From contig JABTUA010000001.1 in assembly GCA_015075635.1 (NCBI GenBank), forward strand, positions 3,100,001 through 3,164,000: a stretch of DNA of 64,000 bases, in the 5' to 3' direction. Below, piece after piece: positions 56,274 through 63,120 of this stretch. The notes beneath the pieces were generated by a model. It did not search any database. It saw nothing but the letters and a program-made list of their open reading frames with translations, and was not told the origin of the DNA. The translations under genes and the position numbers were made by a program. Position 1 is the first letter of the stretch; every line of letters begins with the position of its first letter. The stretch is from Polyangiaceae bacterium. Lineage in GTDB: Bacteria > Myxococcota_A > Polyangia > Polyangiales > Polyangiaceae.

Positions 56274-56302
56274 GTTATATACGCTGTAATACGTTCACGC
56301 AA
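56274..56302 (-). promoter_or_regulatory. Promoter of the ribbon-helix-helix gene
   Basis: On the minus strand: TTGCGT (56302-56297), a 17 nt spacer and TATAAC (56279-56274), 9 nt before the ATG at 56264. The region CGTATTACAGCGTATATAACG carries GTATTAC/GTTATAC-like half-sites of the kind used by ribbon-helix-helix proteins. Local AT content is high for this window. Confidence 0.6.
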
Positions 56303-56312
56303 CCCCCACCCG

Positions 56313-57305
56313 TCACCCATCGCCCAAACGCGTGGAATCGTTCCGCCTTTGCGGGCGTGATAGCCTACGGTCGGCGTGTCCTATGTGGTGATCCGCTCCG
56401 AGCTGATCGAGACCTTGGAAGAGGCGCGGGCGTACTACGCGGAGCGGCTGGTCGGAGATCACTCGGTTGTTGTCGGCGATCGGACGCTGGTCCTTCGGTT
56501 CAACCAAGAGGAGATCCACCTGTTCACCGAAGAGGTCATCGCTGGGCGCACTCCACCGCCAGAAAAGCTGGTTCGGCGCCCGGGCGTGTCGGGCGAGACG
56601 CGGGTGTTCTCGAAGCAACGCGCGCGTCTCATGGATCAAGTCCTGCCGACTGTGCGGGCCCCGGTCCGGGTGTTGCGCGCCAAGATTGCGAGCGGCGCTC
56701 TGCTGGTTGGTCCGCCGACCCTTGACTCCGGCGCGCGCCTGGCCGTTGTGGTAGCGCCAGGGAGGGAGGCCGATCTCTTCTTCGTTCGGACCTGCTATCC
56801 AATGAGCGTGGCGGACTTCGCCCGAGCGCTTGCTGGCAAGCCCAAGGCGTCGCCGTGGCCACCCGAATAGGAAAAGGCCCTCGGTCTCCCGCTTCCGCGC
56901 TCTTCCGAGGGCCCTTGGCGATGTCACCCACGTCCGCCGAGGGCCGTAGCTTGCTCGACTGGAACCGCGATCCCCTTGCGGGGTGGTGGGTGGCCCTGCC
57001 GGCCGAAGCCGGCCATCGCGCTGGACCTTGCAACTGTAGGGCTCGCTACAGGTGTTAGCAACAACGGCACCTGATGCCGCCGACAACACCACGGAATCCG
57101 TTGGAATCCCTGCCTCCGTCTTGGCGCCTCGGCGCCCCGGCCCGGCTTCTTCCCTCACGTAGCGCGCCACCTCGAGCCGCTCTCGGATGTCCGGATCGAA
57201 GCTCGCCACATGGACGCGCGCCTGGGCTTCGGCGTCGAACGTCGCGGTGATGCCGGAGGGCGCCACGACGGCCCAGAGCTCGGCGGGCTCACGCGCTAGC
57301 GTCAT
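56313..57305 (-). CDS. Uncertain frame; only the N-terminal ~55 codons look like protein
   Basis: Open frame of 330 codons from ATG 57305, overlapping the end of the tail-tube-like gene by 17 bp. It starts plausibly (MTLAREPAELWAVVAPSG, then FDAEAQARVHVASFDPDIRE), resembling the small proteins after tail-tube genes. The rest crosses a terminator and lies antisense to the credible gene at 56376-56870. I think the gene is truncated or frameshifted near 57140. The coordinates given are the open frame, not a trusted gene. Confidence 0.25.
   Translation of the reverse strand: MTLAREPAELWAVVAPSGITATFDAEAQARVHVASFDPDIRERLEVARYVREEAGPGRRGAKTEAGIPTDSVVLSAASGAVVANTCSEPYSCKVQRDGRLRPAGPPTTPQGDRGSSRASYGPRRTWVTSPRALGRARKRETEGLFLFGWPRRRLGLASKRSGEVRHAHWIAGPNEEEIGLPPWRYHNGQARAGVKGRRTNQQSAARNLGAQHPDRGPHSRQDLIHETRALLREHPRLARHARAPNQLFWRWSAPSDDLFGEQVDLLLVEPKDQRPIADNNRVISDQPLRVVRPRLFQGLDQLGADHHIGHADRRLSRPQRRNDSTRLGDG
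56376..56870 (+). CDS. Hypothetical protein, lone rightward gene of the element
   Basis: 164 residues from GTG 56376, with a TAGCCT box 9 nt upstream. The composition is protein-like: MSYVVIRSELIETLEEARAY, VVVGDRTLVLRFNQEEIHLF and a final domain with DSGARLAVVVAPGREADLFF. No family is recognised. It is divergent from the ribbon-helix-helix gene, so the two may form a switch. A long antisense frame covers it but is less credible. Confidence 0.65.
   Translation: MSYVVIRSELIETLEEARAYYAERLVGDHSVVVGDRTLVLRFNQEEIHLFTEEVIAGRTPPPEKLVRRPGVSGETRVFSKQRARLMDQVLPTVRAPVRVLRAKIASGALLVGPPTLDSGARLAVVVAPGREADLFFVRTCYPMSVADFARALAGKPKASPWPPE
56871..56913 (-). terminator. Terminator of the leftward structural operon
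   Basis: Perfect 9 bp stem GGCCCTCGG (56876-56884) and CCGAGGGCC (56905-56913) with a 20 nt loop. Read leftward, it is followed by TTTTCC. It ends leftward transcription from the packaging and structural genes before the divergent control region. In the rightward direction the U tract is missing. Confidence 0.7.
56914..57288. other. Element region with hairpins and the uncertain end of a leftward frame
   Basis: 375 bp with no certain gene end. It holds the inverted repeat CTGTAG-ggctcg-CTACAG (57034-57051) and a GCCGGC-cgaa-GCCGGC hairpin just before it. The start of the leftward frame at 57305 reads like protein for about 55 codons (to about 57140), then loses that character. The inverted repeats may be regulatory or a recombination site. 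Confidence 0.5.
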
Positions 57306-57687
57306 CCGATGTGCCGCGGATGAGAGTGGGTTTCTCTCCGACGAAATCGTAGGAGCCGGTCAGTGTGCCGTTCGCCGATTGCGACGAGTAGGCGACCTTC
57401 ACGCACTGAGCGCGAAAAATGTGGTGACGCCCCTCCACCTGGCGCAAGCCCAGCGTGACCCACTCGCTACTCAGGAGTGCCTCCAAGATCCGAAGCGTGG
57501 TGCCAGCAAAGAACGGGACGATTGCGTGCAGTGTCAACGTGCAGCGGGGAATTCCTTCCCAGAATGCGATGATCTCCCCGTCGGCGTAGACAGGCTCGTT
57601 GCCGTTCTCGATGGCGTACTCAGACCCGGTGGCGGACGCGATGCGTTTGCCGCCGATGTAGACGGAATAGTTGCGAACACGTTGCAT
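57289..57687 (-). CDS. Putative phage tail-tube-like protein
   Basis: 132 residues from ATG 57687, sharing one base with the upstream stop (TAATG). The strand-rich sequence YSVYIGGKRIASATGSEYAI, LTLHAIVPFFAGTTLRILEA and GTLTGSYDFVGEKPTLIRG resembles tail-tube or similar small phage structural proteins. The likeness is by pattern and position after fibre-like genes, not by a diagnostic motif. It is the last reliable gene before the operon terminator. Confidence 0.55.
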   Translation of the reverse strand: MQRVRNYSVYIGGKRIASATGSEYAIENGNEPVYADGEIIAFWEGIPRCTLTLHAIVPFFAGTTLRILEALLSSEWVTLGLRQVEGRHHIFRAQCVKVAYSSQSANGTLTGSYDFVGEKPTLIRGTSDDASA

Positions 57688-57863
57688 TACCGCGAAATCC
57701 TTCCTGCGCGCCGTGCGCGCCATGTCACGAAACGCTCGAGCTCGTCGCTCAGGTGCCGGCAGCCGTGGTCCCGCAGTGGGCGCAGCGTGTGCTCGGCGCG
57801 CGGGCGGAGCACGCCGGCTTTGATGAGCTCGGCGCGCAGGTTGGTGGGAATCCGTGTCGTCAT
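57687..57863 (-). CDS. Small hypothetical protein of the element
   Basis: 58 residues from ATG 57863, overlapping the fibre-like gene by 4 nt (ATGA). It is basic and helical (NLRAELIKAGVLRPRAEHTL and LSDELERFVTWRARRAGRIS). No family is recognised. Tight coupling on both sides supports it as a real gene of the structural operon. Confidence 0.65.
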   Translation of the reverse strand: MTTRIPTNLRAELIKAGVLRPRAEHTLRPLRDHGCRHLSDELERFVTWRARRAGRISR

Positions 57864-58699
57864 GGTTCGGCCAATCGGTGGTGGGTGACCGTGCAGCACC
57901 AGGCCAGCGAGTGCGTGACCTGGGCCTGCCACTGCAGGGAGTGCGTGACGGTGGCGCGCCCGATCTGGTCGGTGGCACGGGCGACGGCCTCGGGCGCGGT
58001 GACGCGCACGTCGGGGAGGCTCGGGGCAATGCTGGCGGCAGTACCGCCCTCGGCCTGGGCGGCGGGCGCGCCGGCGTCGACCTGGGGGAGCTCAACAGCG
58101 GCGCTCACGTGGATCCGTGCGCTCGCCTGTGCTGGGGTCGCCAGCACGGTCACGAGTGCGGCGGCGGCGGCGGCACTGCCCTGGCCGACAGCGGCCCACC
58201 ACGTGGGCGCCGGCTTGATACGGACCAGCGGCAGGGCGCCGATCGCGTTGCCGTCCTCGACCGGGGGCGAAGTCCCCTCGGCTGTCGCCTCCGGAGCCGT
58301 CGCGGCGATGATGCCGAGCTCGGCTTGCGCGGTAGCCCCTCCGATCGCGCCCGCGTCGCAGCATGACGCCGTGGCGGTCGCGAGGGCTGCCAGCGCTTCC
58401 GCTCCGCCGGTCGCTTCGCAGGCCACTGTGGAGCACGTCACGCTCGGCAGCGTCGCACCGGCGTCGGCAGCGCCGGACGCGGTGGCATCGGGAGCGGAGG
58501 CGGCCACCGTGGCGAGCTCGGCCGGGGCTTGCGCCACTCCCATCGCAGTGCCAGCGAGTGGCGCAACCGTGACCGAAGGCAGCGCCGCGCTCGCGTCGCC
58601 GTTCACGCTCCCGCCGATGTACTCGACCGAGAAGTCGAGCGTGATGTCACGATCGAACCACTCAGCGGGGCTCAGCAGGGGATCGAAGAGGCCGATCAT
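57860..58699 (-). CDS. Ala/Thr-rich fibre-like structural protein
   Basis: 279 residues. The start MIGLFDPLLSPAEWFDRDIT is of the kind seen in phage structural genes. Then follow many imperfect repeats of PSVTVAPLAGTA/ASATAP type and a closing triple VTHSL-W repeat (VTHSLQW, VTHSLAW, VTHH). The low-complexity beta-prone composition fits a tail fibre, spike or decoration protein. The stop overlaps the next start (ATGA), and the start abuts the upstream TAG. No enzyme motif is present. Confidence 0.65.
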   Translation of the reverse strand: MIGLFDPLLSPAEWFDRDITLDFSVEYIGGSVNGDASAALPSVTVAPLAGTAMGVAQAPAELATVAASAPDATASGAADAGATLPSVTCSTVACEATGGAEALAALATATASCCDAGAIGGATAQAELGIIAATAPEATAEGTSPPVEDGNAIGALPLVRIKPAPTWWAAVGQGSAAAAAALVTVLATPAQASARIHVSAAVELPQVDAGAPAAQAEGGTAASIAPSLPDVRVTAPEAVARATDQIGRATVTHSLQWQAQVTHSLAWCCTVTHHRLAEP

Positions 58700-58912
58700 C
58701 TACTCACCTCGGCGGAAGAAGTGCAGTGCGCGAGCTCGACCGCGCGGATCCGGGAACGGCCGGCCAACCGCGGGAGCTCGCCACTGCTTGGGGCATTGGA
58801 AAGCCGTGCAGCCATGGACGCGGCCTGCACAGCACGGCGCCGCCACGATGGCGCCCAGGGACAAGCTGCTCCAAAAAGTGCGCCTCGGCGCGGGGCTCGA
58901 CCGGTGATGCAC
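58700..58912 (-). CDS. Small Cys-containing protein of the element
   Basis: 70 residues from ATG 58912, ending directly at the fibre-like start. It contains PCCAGRVHGCTAFQCPKQWR, four Cys and a His that could bind zinc, within a basic protein. Other frames in the same place (stops at 58696 and 58704) have poorer sequence. The function is unknown. Confidence 0.5.
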   Translation of the reverse strand: MHHRSSPAPRRTFWSSLSLGAIVAAPCCAGRVHGCTAFQCPKQWRAPAVGRPFPDPRGRARALHFFRRGE

Positions 58913-58975
58913 CAGGAACCCCTGCTCGCACGACTTCGCGAGCGCACGTCACCGATAACGTGCCGCCTGAGTCGA

Positions 58976-59605
58976 TCATCGCATCGCCTCGATCAGCGCG
59001 TTGTAGCGACGTGGCTCCCTCGTCACGTGGACGGGCACGTCGGCCTTGAGCCGCTCCCCGGCCTGCCGGATCACGCGCGCGCTCGCCGTGTGCGCCTGGT
59101 CCTCGCGCGGAGGCACGGCGCCGATCTGGCGAGCGAGCTCGGCCGCACGCCGCCAGCGCGCACGCCACTCGTCGCCGAATTCCTGGACGGCCACGAACAC
59201 CTCGAAGCGCTCGCGGTTCGCAGCGACCAGGCGATCGACGAAGGGAGCCAGGTCGGCGTCGATGCGAGCGGGCGAGAGGGCCTCGAGGGCTTCGGCGTGC
59301 TCGGCCTGCAGAACGCTGCGCTTCGCCTCGGCCTCGGCGCGCTCTGCCTCCGCCACCAGCGAGATGGCGCGATCGTGGAAGCGTCCCTGGAGTGCTACCG
59401 CCTGCTCGGCCTTCGTGATCTCGGCGACGAGCTCGGCGTTGCCGGTCGCGTGGAACTCCGCCTGCAGGTCCGACAGGGCCTTGCGCGCGGGCTCGGCCTG
59501 CGCCTCGGCCTTGGCGAGCTCGGCGCGTGCGCCGTCGAGGGCCGCGAGAGTGTCGGCAGCGTGCGCCATGGCAGCGCCGAGTGGGGTCAACTTGGAATCG
59601 TTCAT
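58976..59605 (-). CDS. Coiled-coil protein after the protease gene (scaffold-like position)
   Basis: 209 residues from ATG 59605 (AAGGA upstream; a TTG at 59611 is possible). It is almost all helix with heptad-like Ala/Leu/Glu: DTLAALDGARAELAKAEAQA, LVAEITKAEQAVALQGRFHD and AEAERAEAEAKRSVLQAEHA. In an HK97-type cluster the place after the protease is normally the major capsid, or a scaffold. This protein looks like a scaffold, not a capsid. Confidence 0.65.
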   Translation of the reverse strand: MNDSKLTPLGAAMAHAADTLAALDGARAELAKAEAQAEPARKALSDLQAEFHATGNAELVAEITKAEQAVALQGRFHDRAISLVAEAERAEAEAKRSVLQAEHAEALEALSPARIDADLAPFVDRLVAANRERFEVFVAVQEFGDEWRARWRRAAELARQIGAVPPREDQAHTASARVIRQAGERLKADVPVHVTREPRRYNALIEAMR

Positions 59606-59629
59606 CGTCAATGGTCCTTGTCTGCCGCG

Positions 59630-60685
59630 TCAGGCGGCGTCGTCGGGGATGTCGGTGTCGTCGATCGGAGTCGGGGGAATCACGTCGCCGTCGTTCGCCA
59701 TGTCGGCCAGGTCGGCGGGTGCCGCGTCGGGCTCGGTTGGCGCGTCGATGTCCTCGAGCGCCAGCGCCGCCAGGCCATCAGGCTCGTGCGCTCTGCGCAT
59801 CTCCTGGGGCTCCGCCGGTGCCGGCGAACAGCCGGCGCTCAGGACCGCGAGCACGTCGGCGTCGGGCTCGGGCAACGGCTCGGCGCAGAGCTCGAGCAGC
59901 GACAGCTCACGCTCACGCTCGGGCGCTGGCGCCGGCGTCGAGGGCTTCGGGGTCCAGCCCCGCCGGAGCTCGGCAGCGTGGGCGCGGCGCTCGGCCGTCA
60001 TGTGGTGATGGCTACAGCCCCACGTCGGGCACTCGCCCATGGTGAACTCGTGCGAGCACTCGGCGAACGCCTCGGGCTGCTCTCGGCGCAGGATGCTCTC
60101 GGCTTCGGCGCGGAGCCTCGGCGGGATGTTGGCCAGCATGCTCTCCGCGCTCACCGGCGCCGTGCGGGCGGGCTTGGGCAGCGCGTTGGCGAGCCTGAGC
60201 GCGCGGATGACCGCCTCGGGGTTGGCGCCGATGGGGCAGATCGAGATCTCGAACAGCTCGGGGGAACGGAGCCGAACGATCTCGCGGCCGTCGCGTGTCT
60301 CGGCAACGCGCCCGCGTGGGCGGAAGCCAACCGAGACGCCTCGGATCGTCTTCTCGCGAACGCCCTGATAGACCTTCTCGGCCATCGGGTTCGCTGCGGC
60401 TGACGCGAAGCGGATCGTGGCCTCGAGCTGCCCGCCGACCACGGCGACGTCGGAGGCGTGACCGATCGGGAGCGTGTCCTCGGCCTTGAGCGGCCCGAGC
60501 AGGCCAACCGCGTTGTGGGCGTACAGGACGACCGGGTTCTTGCGGTACCGATCGAGGTTCCAGTCTTGATCCACGATCTCGTCGTAGGAATCGATCGCCG
60601 CGGTCGATGCGACCACGCGCACGCTGCGATCTGCGGCGTCGCTGGCGCGCTCGAGTAGGTGGGTGCGGTGCAGTAGTGTCGTCAT
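59630..60685 (-). CDS. HK97-family prohead protease with Cys/His-rich extension
   Basis: 351 residues; most family members have about 200. The protease domain (about 15-170) has the strand pattern VRVVASTAAIDSYDEIVDQD, His57 in VLYAHN, Ser118 in IRGVSVGF and Glu144 in SPELFEISICPIG. It cuts capsid and scaffold during head maturation. The extension holds a metal-site-like cluster (C210, H212, C219, C224, H226-H228; GECPTWGCSHHH), then an acidic tail. No capsid gene follows. It lies 27 bp after the large terminase. Confidence 0.85.
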   Translation of the reverse strand: MTTLLHRTHLLERASDAADRSVRVVASTAAIDSYDEIVDQDWNLDRYRKNPVVLYAHNAVGLLGPLKAEDTLPIGHASDVAVVGGQLEATIRFASAAANPMAEKVYQGVREKTIRGVSVGFRPRGRVAETRDGREIVRLRSPELFEISICPIGANPEAVIRALRLANALPKPARTAPVSAESMLANIPPRLRAEAESILRREQPEAFAECSHEFTMGECPTWGCSHHHMTAERRAHAAELRRGWTPKPSTPAPAPERERELSLLELCAEPLPEPDADVLAVLSAGCSPAPAEPQEMRRAHEPDGLAALALEDIDAPTEPDAAPADLADMANDGDVIPPTPIDDTDIPDDAA

Positions 60686-60712
60686 GGTGCGTGTCCTTGC
60701 TGGGGTGATCTG

Positions 60713-62125
60713 TCAGAAGCTCGAGCCGTCCCAAGGGCTGCCCGTGCTTCGGGTGTTCGATGGCGCCGCGAGCTCATCGCCGGCGGTTGCGCCGAAGAGG
60801 CCGCCGAACGGGACCGCGTGCGAGCGTGCATCGCCGCCGGAAGGCTGGGGCGGGATCGGCATCGCCTTGCCGAGCACGACCGCATCGAAGGCGGCGGCCA
60901 GCGCGTCGACCTGGTCGTCGTGGCGATCCTTGACGCCGGTGAAGCCGCAGAGCTCCGACACGAACGCGTCGAGCCAGGGCGCCGAGCGGGGGAGCAGGAT
61001 CTTGCCGGTGTTCCAGGCCGCCGCGACGGGGATCGCTCGGCTGAACTTGTCGAGCTTCGCCACGTGGCCCTCGACGTGAATGCCGCCGTCGCGAACGAAC
61101 TCCACGCCGCCCATCTCCGTTGCCGCCGCATAGGCCGCCGCGCGCGCGCCCGGGTGCGTCGTGACCAGGTTCCGCACGCGGTCTCGGAAGTCGCGAGGCT
61201 CCTCATGCACGCGCACAACGTCGAGCACGTGGTAGAGGCCCTCGGCGCGACCGAGCACGACGGCCACGGAGAAGTCCGCGCTGGTGCGGGTGGAGTAGGC
61301 GAAGTCGAGGCCGATTGAGATGGCGTCGAACTTCTTCGGCAGCTCGTCGGAGAACGCAACGTCACCGAAGACGCGCGAGCCACGGCCGCGGGGGTTGCCC
61401 ATGTAGAGCGACTGCCACTCGTAGCCGTCCTCGCCCCCGAGGGTCTCGCGGATCTCGAGCAAGCGCTTGAGCGGCCAGCGCTCGGGCCAGAGCGACTCAC
61501 CCTCGGGCGTGATGGCCGTCAGGTTGATGACCTCGAAGCCGAGACCGATGGCCACGCCGGCCGGGTCCTCGGGATGCCAGCGCGTCATGTTCACGATGAC
61601 GGAGCCGTTCGGCTCGAGCCGCGTCAGGGCATCCGAGAGCAGCCAGCCCCGCGCACGCTCCCGCATCGTCGCTGACTCGGCCTCGGCTCGGCCCTTGGTC
61701 AAGTCGTCACACACCAGGACGTGAGCACCCTCGCTCGTGATGGCGCCCTCGATGCTCGTGGCGAACATGCCGCCATCGTCTTCGGTCGTGCGCCAGTCCG
61801 CGCGGGCCTTGGCATCGTCCGCGAGCTCCACGCCGGCCCGACGCGCCAGCTCCCGGGCCCGCCGGGACTTCTTCTCGGCGACCCGTTGGCCGTAGCTCGC
61901 ATAGATGACCTGCAGCGTGGGGTCTTGGGCGAGCAGCCACGCCGAGCCGTGCAACAGGAGCTCGCTCTTGCCGAACCGGGGCGGGACCGAGACGACCACC
62001 TGCACTTGCTCGCCGCGGGCGATGCGCTGGAACACGTCGGCGATGGCGCCCAGGTGCCGAGGCGACCGGAAGCGCGGCGAGACCTCGGGCACGAAGTCCA
62101 AGAGCGGGATGAAGGCCTCGGTCAC
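60713..62125 (-). CDS. Phage terminase large subunit
   Basis: Packages DNA into proheads and cuts it. 470 residues from GTG 62125, which overlaps the upstream stop (GTGA) behind a GAGGAG site. The ATPase domain has Walker A PPRFGKS (48-54), Walker B VLVCDD (136-141) and a coupling motif region. The nuclease domain has an acidic residue in IGLDFAYS and the closing HDDQVDALAAA. Length and order are normal. The neighbours are a small terminase-like gene and a prohead protease, but no portal gene. Confidence 0.95.
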   Translation of the reverse strand: MTEAFIPLLDFVPEVSPRFRSPRHLGAIADVFQRIARGEQVQVVVSVPPRFGKSELLLHGSAWLLAQDPTLQVIYASYGQRVAEKKSRRARELARRAGVELADDAKARADWRTTEDDGGMFATSIEGAITSEGAHVLVCDDLTKGRAEAESATMRERARGWLLSDALTRLEPNGSVIVNMTRWHPEDPAGVAIGLGFEVINLTAITPEGESLWPERWPLKRLLEIRETLGGEDGYEWQSLYMGNPRGRGSRVFGDVAFSDELPKKFDAISIGLDFAYSTRTSADFSVAVVLGRAEGLYHVLDVVRVHEEPRDFRDRVRNLVTTHPGARAAAYAAATEMGGVEFVRDGGIHVEGHVAKLDKFSRAIPVAAAWNTGKILLPRSAPWLDAFVSELCGFTGVKDRHDDQVDALAAAFDAVVLGKAMPIPPQPSGGDARSHAVPFGGLFGATAGDELAAPSNTRSTGSPWDGSSF

Positions 62126-62679
62126 GGCTTGGACTCCTCGGGCTTCGGTCGGAGCCAGCGGCGAACGTTGCGCCTGGTCGTCGACCGGGCCGCCGCCTCC
62201 CGGCTCGCGAGCTCCCACGCGTCACGCTCGGCCTGGCGGGCGCTGGCGAGGAGCCCGGCGGCGATGCGGCTCAGCTCGGGGTTCGCGTCGGCTCGAGCTC
62301 GAGCGGACAGGTAGCGCGCGTCGGCGCGAAGGTCGGCAGCGTCGACGATGAGCATGCACACGCCGGCCGACAGGTCTCCGCCGTGCAGCTCGGTCAGCTC
62401 TCGGATGCGGTGCGCAGCGGCCCTCTTGGCCCACGTGCGGGCCGCGCGCCACTCGGGGGCGGCCTTGGCGTCGAGCCCAGCCAAAGCGCCGCCTGGGCCC
62501 GCCTTGGCGCGCGCAAGCCGCCCCCAGCGGTTGCCGGGCACGAAGCGGCCCGCCGCGTCTCGGTCCTGTCGGGCGGGGTCGGAGCCCGTAGCGGGCGGGA
62601 GCTCGTCGGCCGGCGTCGTTTCGAGCACGGTGAGCCTGCCGGCGGCAGCGGCGGCACCATGGGCGCTGCGCCAGGTCAC
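62122..62679 (-). CDS. Putative phage terminase small subunit
   Basis: 185 residues from GTG 62679, which has an excellent GGGAGGTG ribosome site. It is helical with a Gly/Arg linker: RFVPGNRWGRLARAKAGPGG, HRIRELTELHGGDLSAGVCM and ELSRIAAGLLASARQAERDA. It lacks a clear helix-turn-helix, but FVPGNRWG and the position directly before the large subunit (4 nt overlap) are typical of small terminases or their functional equivalents. Confidence 0.6.
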   Translation of the reverse strand: MTWRSAHGAAAAAGRLTVLETTPADELPPATGSDPARQDRDAAGRFVPGNRWGRLARAKAGPGGALAGLDAKAAPEWRAARTWAKRAAAHRIRELTELHGGDLSAGVCMLIVDAADLRADARYLSARARADANPELSRIAAGLLASARQAERDAWELASREAAARSTTRRNVRRWLRPKPEESKP

Positions 62680-62897
62680 GAGGCACCTCCCAGGGCGGGG
62701 CGGGTCAAGTCCGCGAAGTGATCGACGGCGGGGGCGGTCGTGGGGCGATGGGTGAGACGAAAGGCGAGATCTGCGGCAATCTGGCTCGACCGCCCAATCC
62801 TGGAAGTCCGATGCACCGCGATCGGCGCGCTGGCCACCTCGGCGTGCCGGCATCGAGCAGCGTCCGACACGAGCTCGACGGCGCCTCGCGCGCGCAT
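62676..62897 (-). CDS. Possible small gene before the small terminase
   Basis: 73 codons from ATG 62897 (or GTG 62870), with the stop overlapping the GTG at 62679 (GTGA). It contains RTSRIGRSSQIAADLAFRLT and ends PALGGAS. It is basic with some helical character. Coupling supports it; composition is only fair. Confidence 0.35.
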   Translation of the reverse strand: MRARGAVELVSDAARCRHAEVASAPIAVHRTSRIGRSSQIAADLAFRLTHRPTTAPAVDHFADLTRPALGGAS

Positions 62898-63000
62898 GCA
62901 CGCGCCTTGACCCGCGGGAGACCTGCCGGCGGCGCCCAGGGCGCGGCGGAGGCTCCCCAGGAACTTCCGGGGAATGATGCCCGGGAGGTTTCGGCGACCC

Positions 63001-63116
63001 TGTCGCGACACCCTCACCCATCTCGAACGTGTGCAGTGTGAATGTGTCGCTACCCCATAGGTAGCGCGACACACACACACGCGGGGGTGTCGGACACCGT
63101 GTCGGACACCAGCGAC
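63001..63116. repeat. Cluster of TGTCG/CGACA inverted and direct repeats near the terminase genes
   Basis: Contains the palindrome TGTCGCGACA (63001-63010), a hairpin GTGTCGCTACC/GGTAGC(gc)GACAC (63044-63072), an ACACACAC run and two adjacent copies of GTGTCGGACACC (63087-63098, 63099-63110; the first extends to palindrome GGTGTCGGACACC from 63086). TGTC/GACA half-sites recur at least eight times in 116 bp. The region lies in a noncoding gap between the ATPase gene and the terminase genes. Candidates: a packaging (cos/pac) site, a replication origin or an operator. Confidence 0.65.
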
Positions 63117-63120
63117 AGCC

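Noticed and set aside
63070..63080. ACACACACAC run as a microsatellite of interest on its own
   Set aside because: Only about five units. It was kept as part of the half-site array.
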